The notes beneath the pieces were generated by a model. That model did not search any database and was not told the origin of the DNA. It saw only the letters and a program-made list of their open reading frames with translations. Positions 1 through 11,082 of a stretch of 64,000 nt of DNA are shown piece after piece. Where the stretch lies: contig KV424019.1 of the NCBI GenBank assembly GCA_001632435.1, positions 1 to 64,000 on the forward strand, in the 5' to 3' direction. The position numbers were made by a program, and so were the translations under genes. How positions within the stretch are numbered: position 1 is the stretch's first letter; each line of letters starts with the position of its first letter. Origin of the DNA: Calocera cornea HHB12733. Its lineage: Eukaryota > Basidiomycota > Dacrymycetes > Dacrymycetales > Dacrymycetaceae.

Positions 1-55
1 ACCCATGCACCGCCACCACTTCGGCACCTCGGGACGTTGTGCCTTAAGAGGGGGG

Positions 56-516
56 TGATGTCAGGGGACACTCTATTCTCCTTCCTTATTCGGCTCTTAC
101 TTCCTTCAGAAGCACTTCCCAACAGGGAATCCGGCCTTCAGGGTCCAGGCCTATGGTCTAGAGTGTGGCCCGGACAACTGCGCAGCCATGAGTCTGGCCA
201 CTCATCATGACTCAGCAGCCACGACTCATACACGCGCAGCCTCGTTCCATGACCTGCTCCATGATGTGCCCCATGATGGGTTCCATGCTCTGACCCATGC
301 AGGTCTGTAGGGTATATATAGGTGGGCTTTAGGCCCCTTAGCTCCTCAGATCTGGTCTCTGAGGAATCCCCCACCATAGGGACTTAGGCACTCGATCAAT
401 CATACACCCATTCCCCTATACTCAAACCCCCTCATACGTCACTACTCCACCTATTCCACTTGACTCTTATACTTGTCTACCATCAGGCAGCCTCGTTACT
501 GTGGTGTGCCCTCACA
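56..516 (+). repeat. LTR of a retrotransposon (plus orientation), with preceding polypurine tract
   Basis: A ten-base polypurine tract (46-55, AAGAGGGGGG) directly precedes the start, as expected for the 3' LTR of a plus-strand element whose body lies left of the window. The ends form an imperfect inverted repeat: TGTCAGGGGACAC at 59-71 and GTGTGCCCTCACA at 504-516 (11 of 13 pair), giving canonical TG...CA termini. A TATA-like run (TATATATAGG) lies near 311-320 in plus orientation, suggesting the U3/R boundary. The U3 part (about 186-300) carries many repeats of a CCATG-type motif. The exact left end is either 56 or 59. No coding sequence is expected; the 79-codon minus-strand frame inside is incidental. 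Confidence 0.6.
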
Positions 517-2935
517 CATGCGTTAAGGCAATGTATTCTGCCTCAGTGCTAGAGAGAGTGGTGATAGGCTGCTTCTTTGAGCTCCATGAGACTGTGCCAT
601 TTCCGATGAAGTATGTGTAACCAGAGATAGAATGATGGTGGGCTTGGCTAGCCCAAGCCAAATCTGAATAGCTGGTAAGGGTATTGCCGTCAGTGGCATT
701 GTTGCCAAGAATGAGTGAATGATCAAGGGTTCCCTTGAGATATCGAAATATACGAGTGAGAGCTTTCATATGTGTGGTGTGCGGCTTCTCCAAGAATTGC
801 GAAAGGAATGTGTCAGTGTATTGGATATCAGGCCTAGTCATTATGGCAGCATACATAAGTGCACCAAGGCCAAATCGGTAGTGTGCATGCTCCGTATTGT
901 TGAGCAGCACTGGTGAGTGTACGGGAGAGTTGTAACTCAAGTCTGAGCCAGGTTCCATTGGTGTTGTGGCATGGGATGTGTCCTGCAGTGCCATACGTCC
1001 AATGATGTCCTCAATGTATGTCTTCTGGCTGAGCGTGATGGTCTGTGCATCAAGGTTGCAGGTGATGTGAAGGCCCAGCAGCCAGTTGATATTGCCAAGG
1101 TTGACTAGCTCAAAGTGCTTGTTCATGTCACCAATGAACTTGCTGATGAGTGTCTTCTGAGGAGAAATGATGGTGAAGTTGTCTGTGGCAACTCCAACAA
1201 TAATGTACTTTTTGCTGTCAAACTTGTAGAAGACGGCAGTATCAGCCTCTGCGACCTGAAAGCCAAGGGCAAGGAATGTCTTCTTGAGATGTTGATACCA
1301 GAGCTGTCCGCCTTGCTTGGTGCCATATAGCTCTTTGTTAAGATTGGCAACTAGACGTCTCCCCTTACAATCCTTGCTGGCTTGTGCAAAGCCAGTGTTG
1401 AACTCCTCATAGTGTGGAGGTAGTTCCATGTAGACATCTTCCATCATAGGTGCATTGAGGTAGGCATTCTTCATGTCAACCTGTGTGATTGTGTCTCCTC
1501 GTATAACACCCATTGACAGGAGTACTCTGTGTGTTGTAGGCTTGATAACCGGTGCATAGGTGTCATAGTAGTCAACACCATGCCATTGTGTGAAGCCTCT
1601 TGCAACTAGGCATGCCTTGTACTTGATAGGCTTGCCTTGCTTGTTATGCTTGATACAAAAAGCATAATGGCTGCCAACAATATTCTTGCTGGGTGGTGCT
1701 TCAACTACCATCCGGGTCTTGAGCTTTTCAATTTGCTCTAGTTCCACCTTACCCCCTTCATGCCACTTCTTGCCTTCACCATCTGGTTGCAATAAGGCTT
1801 CATCCAGAGTATTAGGCTCTCCCCCAAAATTGGCGGTGAGCACAAACTCATTGTAGCTGGCATTGACCTCAAAACCAGATGTTTTGAGTAGATCAAGCAG
1901 TGTATCCTCAGTGAGGGAAGCGACTGCACCTGTGGCTAGTTGATGGTATCATCCAGGTTGGTGTGTGGTACGCTTGCCTTGACCAAGGTTCTCGTCAGGT
2001 GGAAGCAGTCCATCATTGCAATTTGGAGGTTGGCGTATAGGCAGCTCTTGCACTGGCAAGTTTGCTCTGGTGCTGGCTGGTGGCATTGTAAGAGGTGAGA
2101 GCTCATGTTCTTCAGGTGGCTTGTTATTGGTTGGCTGGTGGAATGGCTGTCTGACATTGACAAAGTCTGGCAGATTGATTGTTGGTGTGTCCTTATCACT
2201 GTTTCCCCCTCCCTCAATTGTCATGGGTTCAGCAGTAGGGTCAAGTAATGCATTTTGCATGGGATACATGTCCCATTCAACTGACACTCTGTGTTTGCCC
2301 GGCCAGTAGATGCAATAGCCCTTGGACGCATCGTCAAAACCAAGGAACTGTCCTTCAATGGCTTGCAACTCTGTCTTGTGAGCATTGAGGTTCTTGACCC
2401 ATACTTTTGCTTCAAATGGCAACATATTGGTGAGGTTGGGCTTTTGGCCCATTGCAACCTCATAAGGGGTTTGGCTGTTGGGGAGGTGTGACATGGTTGT
2501 CCGATTCTGTATGTATGTGGCATGGTGTAATGCCTCAGCCCATAGGAATTTTGGTAGACCAGATGCCTTAAGTAGGCAGCGCATGTTGGCAACCAGGATT
2601 CTATTTATGACCTCTGCAGCACCATTGGATTGGAACAAGTCATGTGTAGTGAGGTGCCAGATGGTGTCTCTGCTTGCTGTGTAGTTGATAAACTCATCAG
2701 AGAGGTACTCGCCACCACGGTCTGAGCCGAGGATGGCTATGCCCTTCTCACACCAGTGCATGCACAGCCAGGCCTCGATTTCCGGCCATGAGCATGTTGA
2801 CTGCCATTGTCCATGATGAGATATCTGATTAGAGCCATGTTGAAACATACGGAAGCCTGCTACGGACAGCTGTTTAGGGGTCCATTGGCGGGGCGTTAAG
2901 AGCCAGGGACAGAATGTCTCCCTCCGTGGTAGCAC
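517..2935 (-). mobile_element. Degenerate Ty1/copia retrotransposon relic (integrase, reverse transcriptase, RNase H)
   Basis: Read on the minus strand, 2935 to 1949 encodes the later part of a copia integrase (motif SDRGGEYLSDEF, then SNGAAEVINR with the catalytic Glu) and the linker that follows. From 1843 leftward comes reverse transcriptase (VDMKNAYLNA, ELYGTKQGG) and RNase H up to STEAEYIALTH. The element is dead: gag, protease and the N-terminal integrase are missing, stops and a frameshift lie between 1844 and 1948, and the RT active-site YVDD is replaced by VATDN. RNase H stops abruptly at the LTR boundary (516/517) with no polypurine tract of its own, so the LTR element probably inserted into, or recombined with, this relic. 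Confidence 0.85.
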
Positions 2936-4129
2936 TTCCCGGGGCGAGACCCCAGCATTAGGTGAGCAGGGCGAGGGGTCAAAGGTGAGGAGAGCTTATA
3001 TTTGATTCCGTTGCTCCTTTTTTCCCGGGCGCGCTTCACCCCCGGGTACAGCTGAGAAAAGAGTGGCTGTGTATTGAGTTTTCAGTGGAGTCAATTCAGC
3101 TCCCATATTTGCTTCCGCTGCCCATGGTCTCTTTCTCAGAGGCGAGGACTTTGGGCGCGCTCCGTGCCCAAAACTTTGATGCCGCGGAGTCAAATATACC
3201 TCCAATTTTCCCTTCCTGCTGCTGGTTGACAAGAAACGGCCCCACCACACTGGGGTCCAACATTGGGGCACGGAAGCGTAATGGTTCCGCTCAGCGGGGG
3301 TATTCCTTCACGTGCTCGCTGTCTGCCGAATGCAGTGGGCAGAAAGCATCGGCGGACAGCTGGGACCCCCAAAATGCCAAGCGAGCAAGCTGTCCGCAGA
3401 AGGCTTCCATAGAAACAAGACCGAGCCATCTGACCCGACGCTGGAACAGGTTAAGCGCCGAAAGATAAGACGCGCTGGGGTGGTCTTCAGGGTCCATCCC
3501 TTGTCGGCAGAACTCGGGCGCCGAGCGGCATCCCGCCTTCTTGGTTACGCGGCACCGCATTCATCAGTACGAGCGTGTACCGACGGATCTCAACAATCAG
3601 TCCCTATCAACCACTGTTGATGTCTTCCACCGATTAGGACTACTCGGCAAGGTTGCCCGCCCTTCTCGGTTGGACAAAGGCGCGCTGCATGTACGCCTTT
3701 GGAGTGTACGCCTTTGGAGGATGTACAGTAGTCATGGGCATCGCGGCGTGCCATGTGTATCCTGTCCGTGGAAATCGCACATCAATACCTCGATGGGACA
3801 TGAGCGTACGTGCACGTCTGACCGGGGCAGTTAAGACAAGAAGCGGGTCTCATGTGTTGCCGAAGTCTTACTAGTCGGCACGGCTTGATCCTCCTGGCGA
3901 TTGCAGCCTTCTTGCTCGCGTATCAAGATGCGTGACGTGGACAAACGTTAATTATAGTATAATGCTTTTCTTCACCCTACAAACATGAAACGCGACGCGA
4001 CATGAGATAAGGACGTTTTCGGGGGGCATCACATTACAAAGTTAAGTCCGTGGGACTAGAGGAGTCCTAGCACAAACAGCACATGGGACGATCCGCATGA
4101 CTCTAGTCTAAGAAAGCGCGTTATGGGTT
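2936..4129. other. Intergenic, repeat-like DNA without a recognisable gene
   Basis: No frame shows a protein I recognise; overlapping frames of 70-127 codons occur on both strands and look incidental. On the minus strand a TGTTGG start at 3262 followed by a TATATTTGAC-like box near 3200 could be the beginning of an LTR belonging to the copia relic to the left, but no matching 3' end or primer-binding site is convincing. A 15-nt tandem duplication lies at 3691-3719. The rightmost 100 nt are probably the 3' untranslated region of the acid phosphatase gene. Confidence 0.4.
3691..3719. repeat. Two-copy 15-nt tandem repeat
   Basis: The unit GTACGCCTTTGGAGT occurs at 3691-3705 and again, lacking its last base, at 3706-3719. 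It is short and lies in unannotated DNA; replication slippage is the simplest explanation. Confidence 0.7.
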
Positions 4130-6001
4130 TTAAGCCTTGATCAGGGTGAGCGTGTCGCCGATCGAGCCATCGTCGCCCTTGATGTAGTCCCACGTCGCGG
4201 TCGTCTCGTTGTGTACGGTGAGCTTGGAGTAGCCGTAGTGCTCAAAGTCGAGGACGGCGGTGATGTTGAGGACCTTGTCGGTGCCGAGGGTGGAGTGCGA
4301 CTCGATGTTGCCCGCCATGCCGTTGATAAGATGGACGAGCGACTTGCGGCCCTCGACGAGCTTGTACGTGTTGTTGTTCACAACGCCGGACATGTCGATG
4401 GTCGAGTTGACACCGAGCGGCCAGAGGCGCTCGTACCAGTGGATGTGGCCGGAGAAGTAGGCATCGACGTTATACTTGATGAAGAGACCTTCGAACGCGT
4501 TGCGCATGTGGGTCTGGTACGAGGAGACCTCGGTGGAGTACATGGGACGATGGGACATGGCGAACACCCAGGGGGTTTTGGTGCGGTCGATGGAGGCAAG
4601 GTCCTTCTGGATCCACTGGAGCTGCTGGTAGGCGGAGTTGTTCTTGTACGAGCCATCAATGGCACCGAAGGGGCCGGAGTCGGTGGGGAAGGTCTGGTTC
4701 TCCAGGGGGTGGGTCTCGTTGCCAGTCAGATCGGCGACGAAGGGAAACTCGGGGGACTGGTAGTAGTCGGTCTCGCCGTTGAAGGCGATGAAGTGGGCCA
4801 GACCGAAGTCGAACGAGTACCAGAAGTTGCCGACACCTCCGACCTCATCACCGGGCATGCGGAAACGATGGTTGTATGCGGTGAAGTTCCTCTGCGACTC
4901 GGGGCACGAGTAGTAGGTGAGCTCGGACTTGCCGGTGGTGAGGTTGCCAGTGGTCACGTTGTTGACGAGCATCGAGGTCAGCTCGTTGTTGGGGCCGTCG
5001 AACTCGGCGCAAGACGCCTCGTGGTTGCCCGGGATGACCATGTACGGAACCTTGGTGGTGATGTTGAGGATCCACTGCTGCCAGAGATCCCAGTTGGACT
5101 CGTAAATCGGGCTCATATCACCGCCGTAGGGACCACCCTGGTTGGGGATCTCACCCTCGGGCAGGGGCAGGAAGTAGGTGGGGGGAAAGTCACCCGGAGG
5201 GAGCTGGCCGGTGTTGTTCGTGCCGTTGTAGCAGACCGGCCAGTCGTCCGCGCATGGGAGGATGCCAGAGTACCAGTCATCTGCGTAGGAGAGGTCACCA
5301 CCGTGCCACGCGAACGCGATACCGTCATCGACCGCTTTCTGAAGCTGCTGGAAGGTTCCCGCAGCGTTGGTGTATCCCATATCGTTCAGCACTGCAATAG
5401 AGAAGGGGGTCTTGTCGCCCGCAGCCTTGGCGGTGGAGAAGTAGAGGATGTCCGACTGGGTGGTGCCGTTGCCGCCAGGGATCTGGTAGTAGTAGGTCTT
5501 GCCGGGCTTCAGGCCGCTGAGGGAGACCTCGTGGAAGAACTGGGAGCACTGGGTGACGGCGACCTCGGAGCAAGGAGGGGTGCGGTCGTAGCTGATAAGA
5601 AGATGTTAGCATATATGCTGCTATTCCTGAGCGTACGGTGCTCACGTGCGGGTGGTACCCTTCGTGCTGTGCCACAGCTTGTCGGGCTCCTCACCCCAGT
5701 GGACGCGGGGCTCTCCACCGATGCCGAAGGGTGTCTGGAAGTGGACGTGGACACCGTCCGGGATGTATGAGTAAGAGATGACGTTGATGTTGTTCGTCGG
5801 GTTGGCGGACGAGGGCTTGACGGCGGGGTGCTCGACGAGACGAGGGAAGCCCTGACCGTTGCCATTGACGGTCTGGTCGACGAGGTCGCCAACCGGGACG
5901 GCGGGTCCGGTGTAGGGAAAGGTGGTGTCGACCGCCTGGGGAGCGGCGGAGACGAGGGCAGCGGCGAGAGCGCCTGCGACGGCGGTTGTGAAGGCCTTCA
6001 T
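4130..6001 (-). CDS. Secreted purple acid phosphatase (metallophosphoesterase)
   Basis: Two exons, 6001-5646 and 5591-4130, split by a 54-nt GT-AG intron (5592-5645); 605 aa. The start at 6001 gives a signal peptide (MKAFTTAVAGALAAALVSAA). An N-terminal fibronectin-like domain (about 60-175) precedes the metallophosphatase domain, with the metal-binding blocks GDLSYADDW (217-225), GNHE (307-310), SHRP (465-468) and GHIHWYERLWP (from 500). Many NxS/T sequons suggest glycosylation. By family knowledge it should hydrolyse phosphomonoesters outside the cell or in the wall at acid pH, using a dinuclear metal centre. All ligand-bearing blocks I can see are intact. It stands alone; the next genes are unrelated. 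Confidence 0.93.
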
Positions 6002-6935
6002 CCTGGTGCTGCTTCCTGTGTACGAGAAGGGCTGGTCGGGAGTAGAAGGAAGCCGGCGGGGGGATGGGGCATTGTGGGCGAGGTGACTTTTAAAGCAGCG
6101 TGCATTGCCATAGCTGGCTATCACCGTGTGCTCGCTCAAGGGCGAGAGAAGGTCGATGATGAAAGCGCGCGCGAGGGAGCGACCGTGTGGGACCGCGCGC
6201 GGCACCGTGTGCACCTAGCGCGGGTCCAATCCACTTCCTCCCTTATCCGATGCGTCACGCCACAGCCGTCACGCCTAGTAGTAGCCTTCTGCCCCAGCGC
6301 CCGTTATCTCCCTGAACACACGTGCACCTATCCCTCGTCAAGCTGGCGAAGGTTCCCAACCGGGCCATGCGTCCTCCAGTCACCACCGCCAGCTTACACC
6401 ACATGCTCTCCGCACCGTACCTGACAGCTGCACGTGCACGGACCCTTCCGCCCCGACTTCCCTTTGAATGTTCTGGCCGCCTCCAGCACCAGTGGCTCCA
6501 ACTCAGAAGGGGCGCTCATGACAGCAGAACATTGTGCAACATTGCCTTTGGCATTCAGTAAGGGGCGTGTCCGGCGGCCCCCGCTGGCAATCCCTTTGAG
6601 TCGGTCTCGAGTTCGACCACGCCGGTCTGCCAGCGAGACAGAGGCGCCCCATCACGGTCAGGGAACCGCCCTGGTCTCCACAACAAAGCCCGGCACGCAG
6701 GGATAGGCTAGCCCGCATACACTCACACACACACGTTCTTTCCTTGTCGTTCGACTTTCAAAAGACAGGGCCAGCCTCTGTCGATCAGGCCGGGATGTCG
6801 CACACGCCCAACTCAATCATGTATCCCACGCTATCCGAACATACGTACTGTACAGTACCTCACGTGATCCGTGATCTCATCCTACGTCTGCCAGCTCCAT
6901 CCCATAGACACGCGCCAGGGCCCGATGTTTCTGTC
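6002..6935. other. Intergenic: acid phosphatase promoter and 3' flank of DUF6535 gene 1
   Basis: About 0.93 kb. The left part is the upstream region of the acid phosphatase, which reads leftward. The right part is the 3' flank of the first DUF6535 gene, also leftward. I see no recognisable protein, tRNA or clear TATA box; frames of 60-120 codons here are incidental. Confidence 0.5.
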
Positions 6936-9900
6936 TCAACGCGTACTTGTGGCACCCGATCCCATACGCCGCGGATCATCGCCTCCACTTTCCACTCGCC
7001 CGGACTTCGCTTCCACACCGATCCTCGATGTTCCGGCCTCACTTCTCTCCTCCTCAGGAGGCATCTGCCCTTCTTCCATCATGCTAGCCTCATAGTGGCG
7101 CGGTAACGTTTCCTCCGGACCTGAGTACTGTACGTTCTCCTGCTCTTCTTGCTCATACGTCCCCTTCTTCTGTAGATATGCCACATCCTCCACGTGAGCG
7201 CGGCTTGAGGGAGGCAACGGTTCGACCAGTTCCGGCGTACCATCAGCCAGGAGGGGTTCTGCTTCGGGTGGCGTTGCTGCTATCATGTACGCCAACTGCT
7301 CCGCAGACTCGCAGTTTTCCTGCCAGAGTCGTCTATCTTGGCGGTTGTCCAAGAAATCGTGGGACTTTATGACTTGCCATGGCACTGAGAGATAGAAGGG
7401 AGGGGTATTTTCAGCGTAGCTCGTCATGCTGCTCTCCATCTCGTACTCGCCAAGAAGACGCTTGAAGTGCTCATCTTGCGATAGATCCTCATTAGCTTCT
7501 GTTTTGGTATCCCATTCACGTATTGTCGTAATTAGGTTGAATGTCTCGGAACCTCGTAACTCTTCGAGCTCCAGAAAGAAAGGGTCCAGGATGGCAGACA
7601 AGGTCCGACATAAGAGTTGCCGACGATACTCGGTCTCAAGGAGGTACGAAAACATATCAGGATCCAACAACCAGGATAGCCAGAGTTGAATGGCCTCGAA
7701 GAGATGCTTTTGGAGCAGGGACTGTCTGAACCATGCCCCACGTCTATCGACTCCCAGCATTGGCAGAATGAGAGTGGTATACCCCAACAGCGCCTGTCCA
7801 TCTCCACACCGACGGGCTGCCTCGCTGAAGGAAGGAATCGACCATTCCACGTACGCTGTGAGATCATGGTCCCAAAAAGAGCTTTGACACCATGGCCATT
7901 CAGTCATTTGCCACCACTCTGCTTCCACATCCATGAGCAGAAGTATGTCCAAGACAAAGTGATGCGGCAGTGTAGAGAGTAGGGGATCGGGGCGTCTTGA
8001 ATGGGCTTTGAGCAGGGAGTTGAAAAAAAGGGCATACTCAACTCCGTACTCTTCGTGCAAAAGTTGATGAAAGTTCTCTTCCTTCTTCTCTCGTTCTGGA
8101 TATAAGAGCCCTTTCGATCGGAACCAGATCAACACGGAAGTTAGACAACAGTAGCTATAGTCAACGCGGGTCAAGGCATTTCCCCTCATTTCAGCCACCG
8201 CCAGTTGCATTAACGCCTTATGGAACGGTCCATGGTGATCTGCCTCGATGACAGGTCTGAAACAATCATCCATAGTCCCAAGACCGCCTGTTATGGCTAC
8301 CTTGTGCCGAACCTCATTCCGGCTGGTCTCTTCGCTGAAAAACAGTCCCCAGACACTGATCAGCTCAACAGGTACACCACAGCTTGACACCATAATCTGC
8401 ATGAAGATCTCTTGCAGACCTGCAGCCAGAGCGTCATCTTCATTCTCGGGAAAGAAGATATATGCATCAGTGTCCCACCTCCACGTCCTTATATGCAAGG
8501 TGGTTCTAAGCAGTATGAGACATTCATAGATGGGAAGGGTTGCGAGGGCATATTCCGAAGCAGCTTGAAGAAGACGTGTTGCCTCGGAAAGCCAATGCAG
8601 ATAAAGAGGGCCCAGAGTATCATGTTCATTCCTTCCAAGGTAGGAGAGGAGGCAGTAGTAGGAGAAGTGATCGCCCTCAGGTATCCGCTCCAGGGGAAAC
8701 GGCCAAGCCCAGAGGACACCTGCCACACGGCTGCCTTTGAAGGGAGGAGCCGAGTCGGTTATGGTCGCCTCAACAAGCTTTTCTTTTAATTGCGCCCACG
8801 ACAAGCTCATTAGATCAATGGTGCTTGCTCTGAGATGGTGGAGTAGGCTACCGGTATTCGAAACTTCCTGCAGCCAGGTATGCCTAGCCTCGATCACTGC
8901 GGCCTCATGAGGCTCATTCGCGATATCGGTCTGCCAAGCGAAGGAGGCAAACAGTGCAGCTCTCGTAAAGCGAAGGTCTGGTGAGGATCGCGCAAGCCAC
9001 CACACTGCACGTTCCTGCAAAGGCTTCTCCACCGCGGCAAATACGCGACGGTTTCCTCTGGCGGAAGATCGAAAGGCATGATTACTCCAAACGGATATGT
9101 GCCGGCAGCCGTACCGCAGATGATATAACATTGAGAAAGGAAGACGGATCAGTTTGAGAGATCCACGATAAAGATGTTGAACCATTGCTGACAGCATCTG
9201 AGTTGGCTCTCTGGCCGCACGGCCAAACCACTTCGCAACGGCCGAAGGCAGCTTCCACATACGCATCATCCCACCTTCCAGCTGCATTATAAGTGCCGAC
9301 TCCGTGCCCATCTGTCCAGCCAGTCGTAGGAGCGAAGTGACAGGGCTCCTATAAGGACAGTGACGCCATCTCAATGGAGCTGCGGCAAGGAAGAGGTATC
9401 CCCCGCTGACCACGCAGGTGAGAAAGGCGACGGGTACACCGACCCAAAGAGACAAGCTGCAGAGATATGCGTCAAGGCCAGCGAGGAAGAGACCAACGGC
9501 GAGGTGAATAAATATCGGGAGGGAATTAACGATGCCGTCCACTCGCCATGTCTGGAGACCATCATATCGAAGCTGCCGCTCCATTGCCCTCTCTTTGGGC
9601 GTCGAAGGCACCTCGGTCACATACACTCGCAACCACTCCTTGGCCAGCATCGCAAGCACAGAAGTCGAGAGGCTGACGAGCAGACTGCATATCCACAGCA
9701 AATTGACGCAGATAGCTGAAGAGGACGGCCAGAAAGCAGCTTGCTGATACGCCGAAGTGACTGAGTGCACAGGAATAGACTGCTGGGCAGCAAGCTGGGC
9801 GGACAGCACCGCAATGCCGTCTACCACTGCTTGGGCATTATCAGCCTGAAGGAGCGGGATTGATAAGACGAGGAAGGCCGTGACGACAGCCGAGAACAGA

Positions 9901-10196
9901 GCGGCCTGGTATGTTACTATCAGCAGAGATCAGAGGAGATTGTTTATTAGCGGACGCACGAAAACGAGGAGGTTCTCCATTCCTCCATTATAGGTCTCCA
10001 CCATCTCCTTATCCACCTTCTCCGCTTGCTCGTTGTATGTGGGCCAGATGGCCGCATCTGGACCCATGCCCGTCCATGTGGGTATCGTATTGATGAACCG
10101 GCGCCTAACGGGTTCGTCTGACACGTGAGGCTTCTCTTCCGGGACGACGGCGGCCCAGAAGTCCTCCGGAAATGGTTGCTCTCGCCCACGCAGCAT
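6936..10196 (-). CDS. DUF6535-family multi-span membrane protein 1
   Basis: Two exons, 10196-9960 and 9905-6936 (54-nt phase-0 intron 9906-9959); 1068 aa. The start (MLRGREQPFPEDFW) was chosen over an in-frame ATG seven codons upstream because the paralogues begin with the same motif. Exon 1 carries the family signature AIWPTYNEQAEKVDKEMVE. Exon 2 opens with a membrane span (AALFSAVVTAFL), then three more spans around LLWICSLLVSLSTSVLAML, IHLAVGLFLAGLDAYL and YLFLAAAPL. The basic QWLR...ERQLRYDGLQTW stretch lies between spans 2 and 3. The remaining ~750 residues look soluble and mostly helical, with the shared motif WAWPFPLERIPEGDHFSYY. The C-terminus is acidic and probably disordered. Function is unknown. 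It is the last of three tandem copies. Confidence 0.85.
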
Positions 10197-11082
10197 AGTA
10201 GTTATTCGATATGGCAATGGTCAACAAGAGAAGAGATGATACACGCCAGCCTTGCAGGATCGATACCGATGTGAGGCTGCCAGCGTGGAGCCGCACCGCC
10301 TTGACCGGTCAGCGCTGCTATTGGGCCGGGTCGTGAAAGGAGCACAGTACAGCGGAAGAACAGATACGAAGCGGCGGCATGCGGAAACTATGCTCATGTA
10401 TGGAATACCAACGCTTCCAGGACGAAGCTCGTCCGCATCTGGCATGCTGGCTGCGAGGGCAAATCAGACGACAGATCCCGACCGCCGGCGTGAGCCTCGA
10501 TCACTCGATCGACGATTGATCCCGTTTCTGCCTTCTTCTTTCCATCTCCTGTTTGTCGCTGCCTCCCAGCGCCACCACCACGCTGCTTGCTATTGTTTTG
10601 TTGGTGTATGCGTAGTTGCTCGCGTCACTGGTCACTGGGCACCCTGGACGACCAAAAATGGGCCCTGACACCAACTTTTCCAGACTAACGAGCACCCTTC
10701 CAGAGGTTAAATGTAACTCCGAGGCTCTTGAATTCGACTCCGAAGAGGATAGTTGCAAGTCCGACGAGCACAGTGTCACCGAGACTTCTCGCGACCGAGC
10801 ACTTATTTCTGCTTCCGTGCCGGAGGGAAATGTCCCCCACTGAGCACCTCTTCGCATGCAGCAGCTACAGTACTATCCGGAAAAGCAATGATAGTGGACA
10901 ACGTACGTGGCCCATCAGTGCCTGAGGCCTCTTGGCTCAATCGTTGCCTCTTTGGTTGAGATCAGGAGTCATCGGTAGGAAATTGAGTCCACTTCTAAGG
11001 GCAGATAACATAGTGTCATTAACATATCAGGTACAGATACACAGACATTATAAGTTACACAGTGATCACACATTGCTGGCCG
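10197..11082. other. Intergenic between DUF6535 genes 1 and 2
   Basis: 886 nt: promoter side of gene 1 and 3' flank of gene 2, both transcribed leftward. No recognisable coding sequence, RNA gene or repeat was seen; frames up to 138 codons have no family features and overlap on both strands. Confidence 0.5.

Noticed and set aside
138..377. 79-codon His-rich minus-strand frame
   Set aside because: Entirely inside the LTR U3 and produced by its CATG-rich repeats.
2936..3262. 5' LTR of the copia relic (minus strand, TGTTGG start at 3262)
   Set aside because: Only the start and a TATA-like box are suggestive; no CA end, primer-binding site or second copy was seen, so it is not called as a feature.
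4211..5770. 519-codon plus-strand frame opposite the acid phosphatase
   Set aside because: Shadow of the real gene on the other strand; no domain features, and composition follows antisense codon bias.
6590..6630. Possible tRNA T-arm like sequence (GAGTTCGACCAC)
   Set aside because: No matching acceptor stem, anticodon arm or A box could be found around it.
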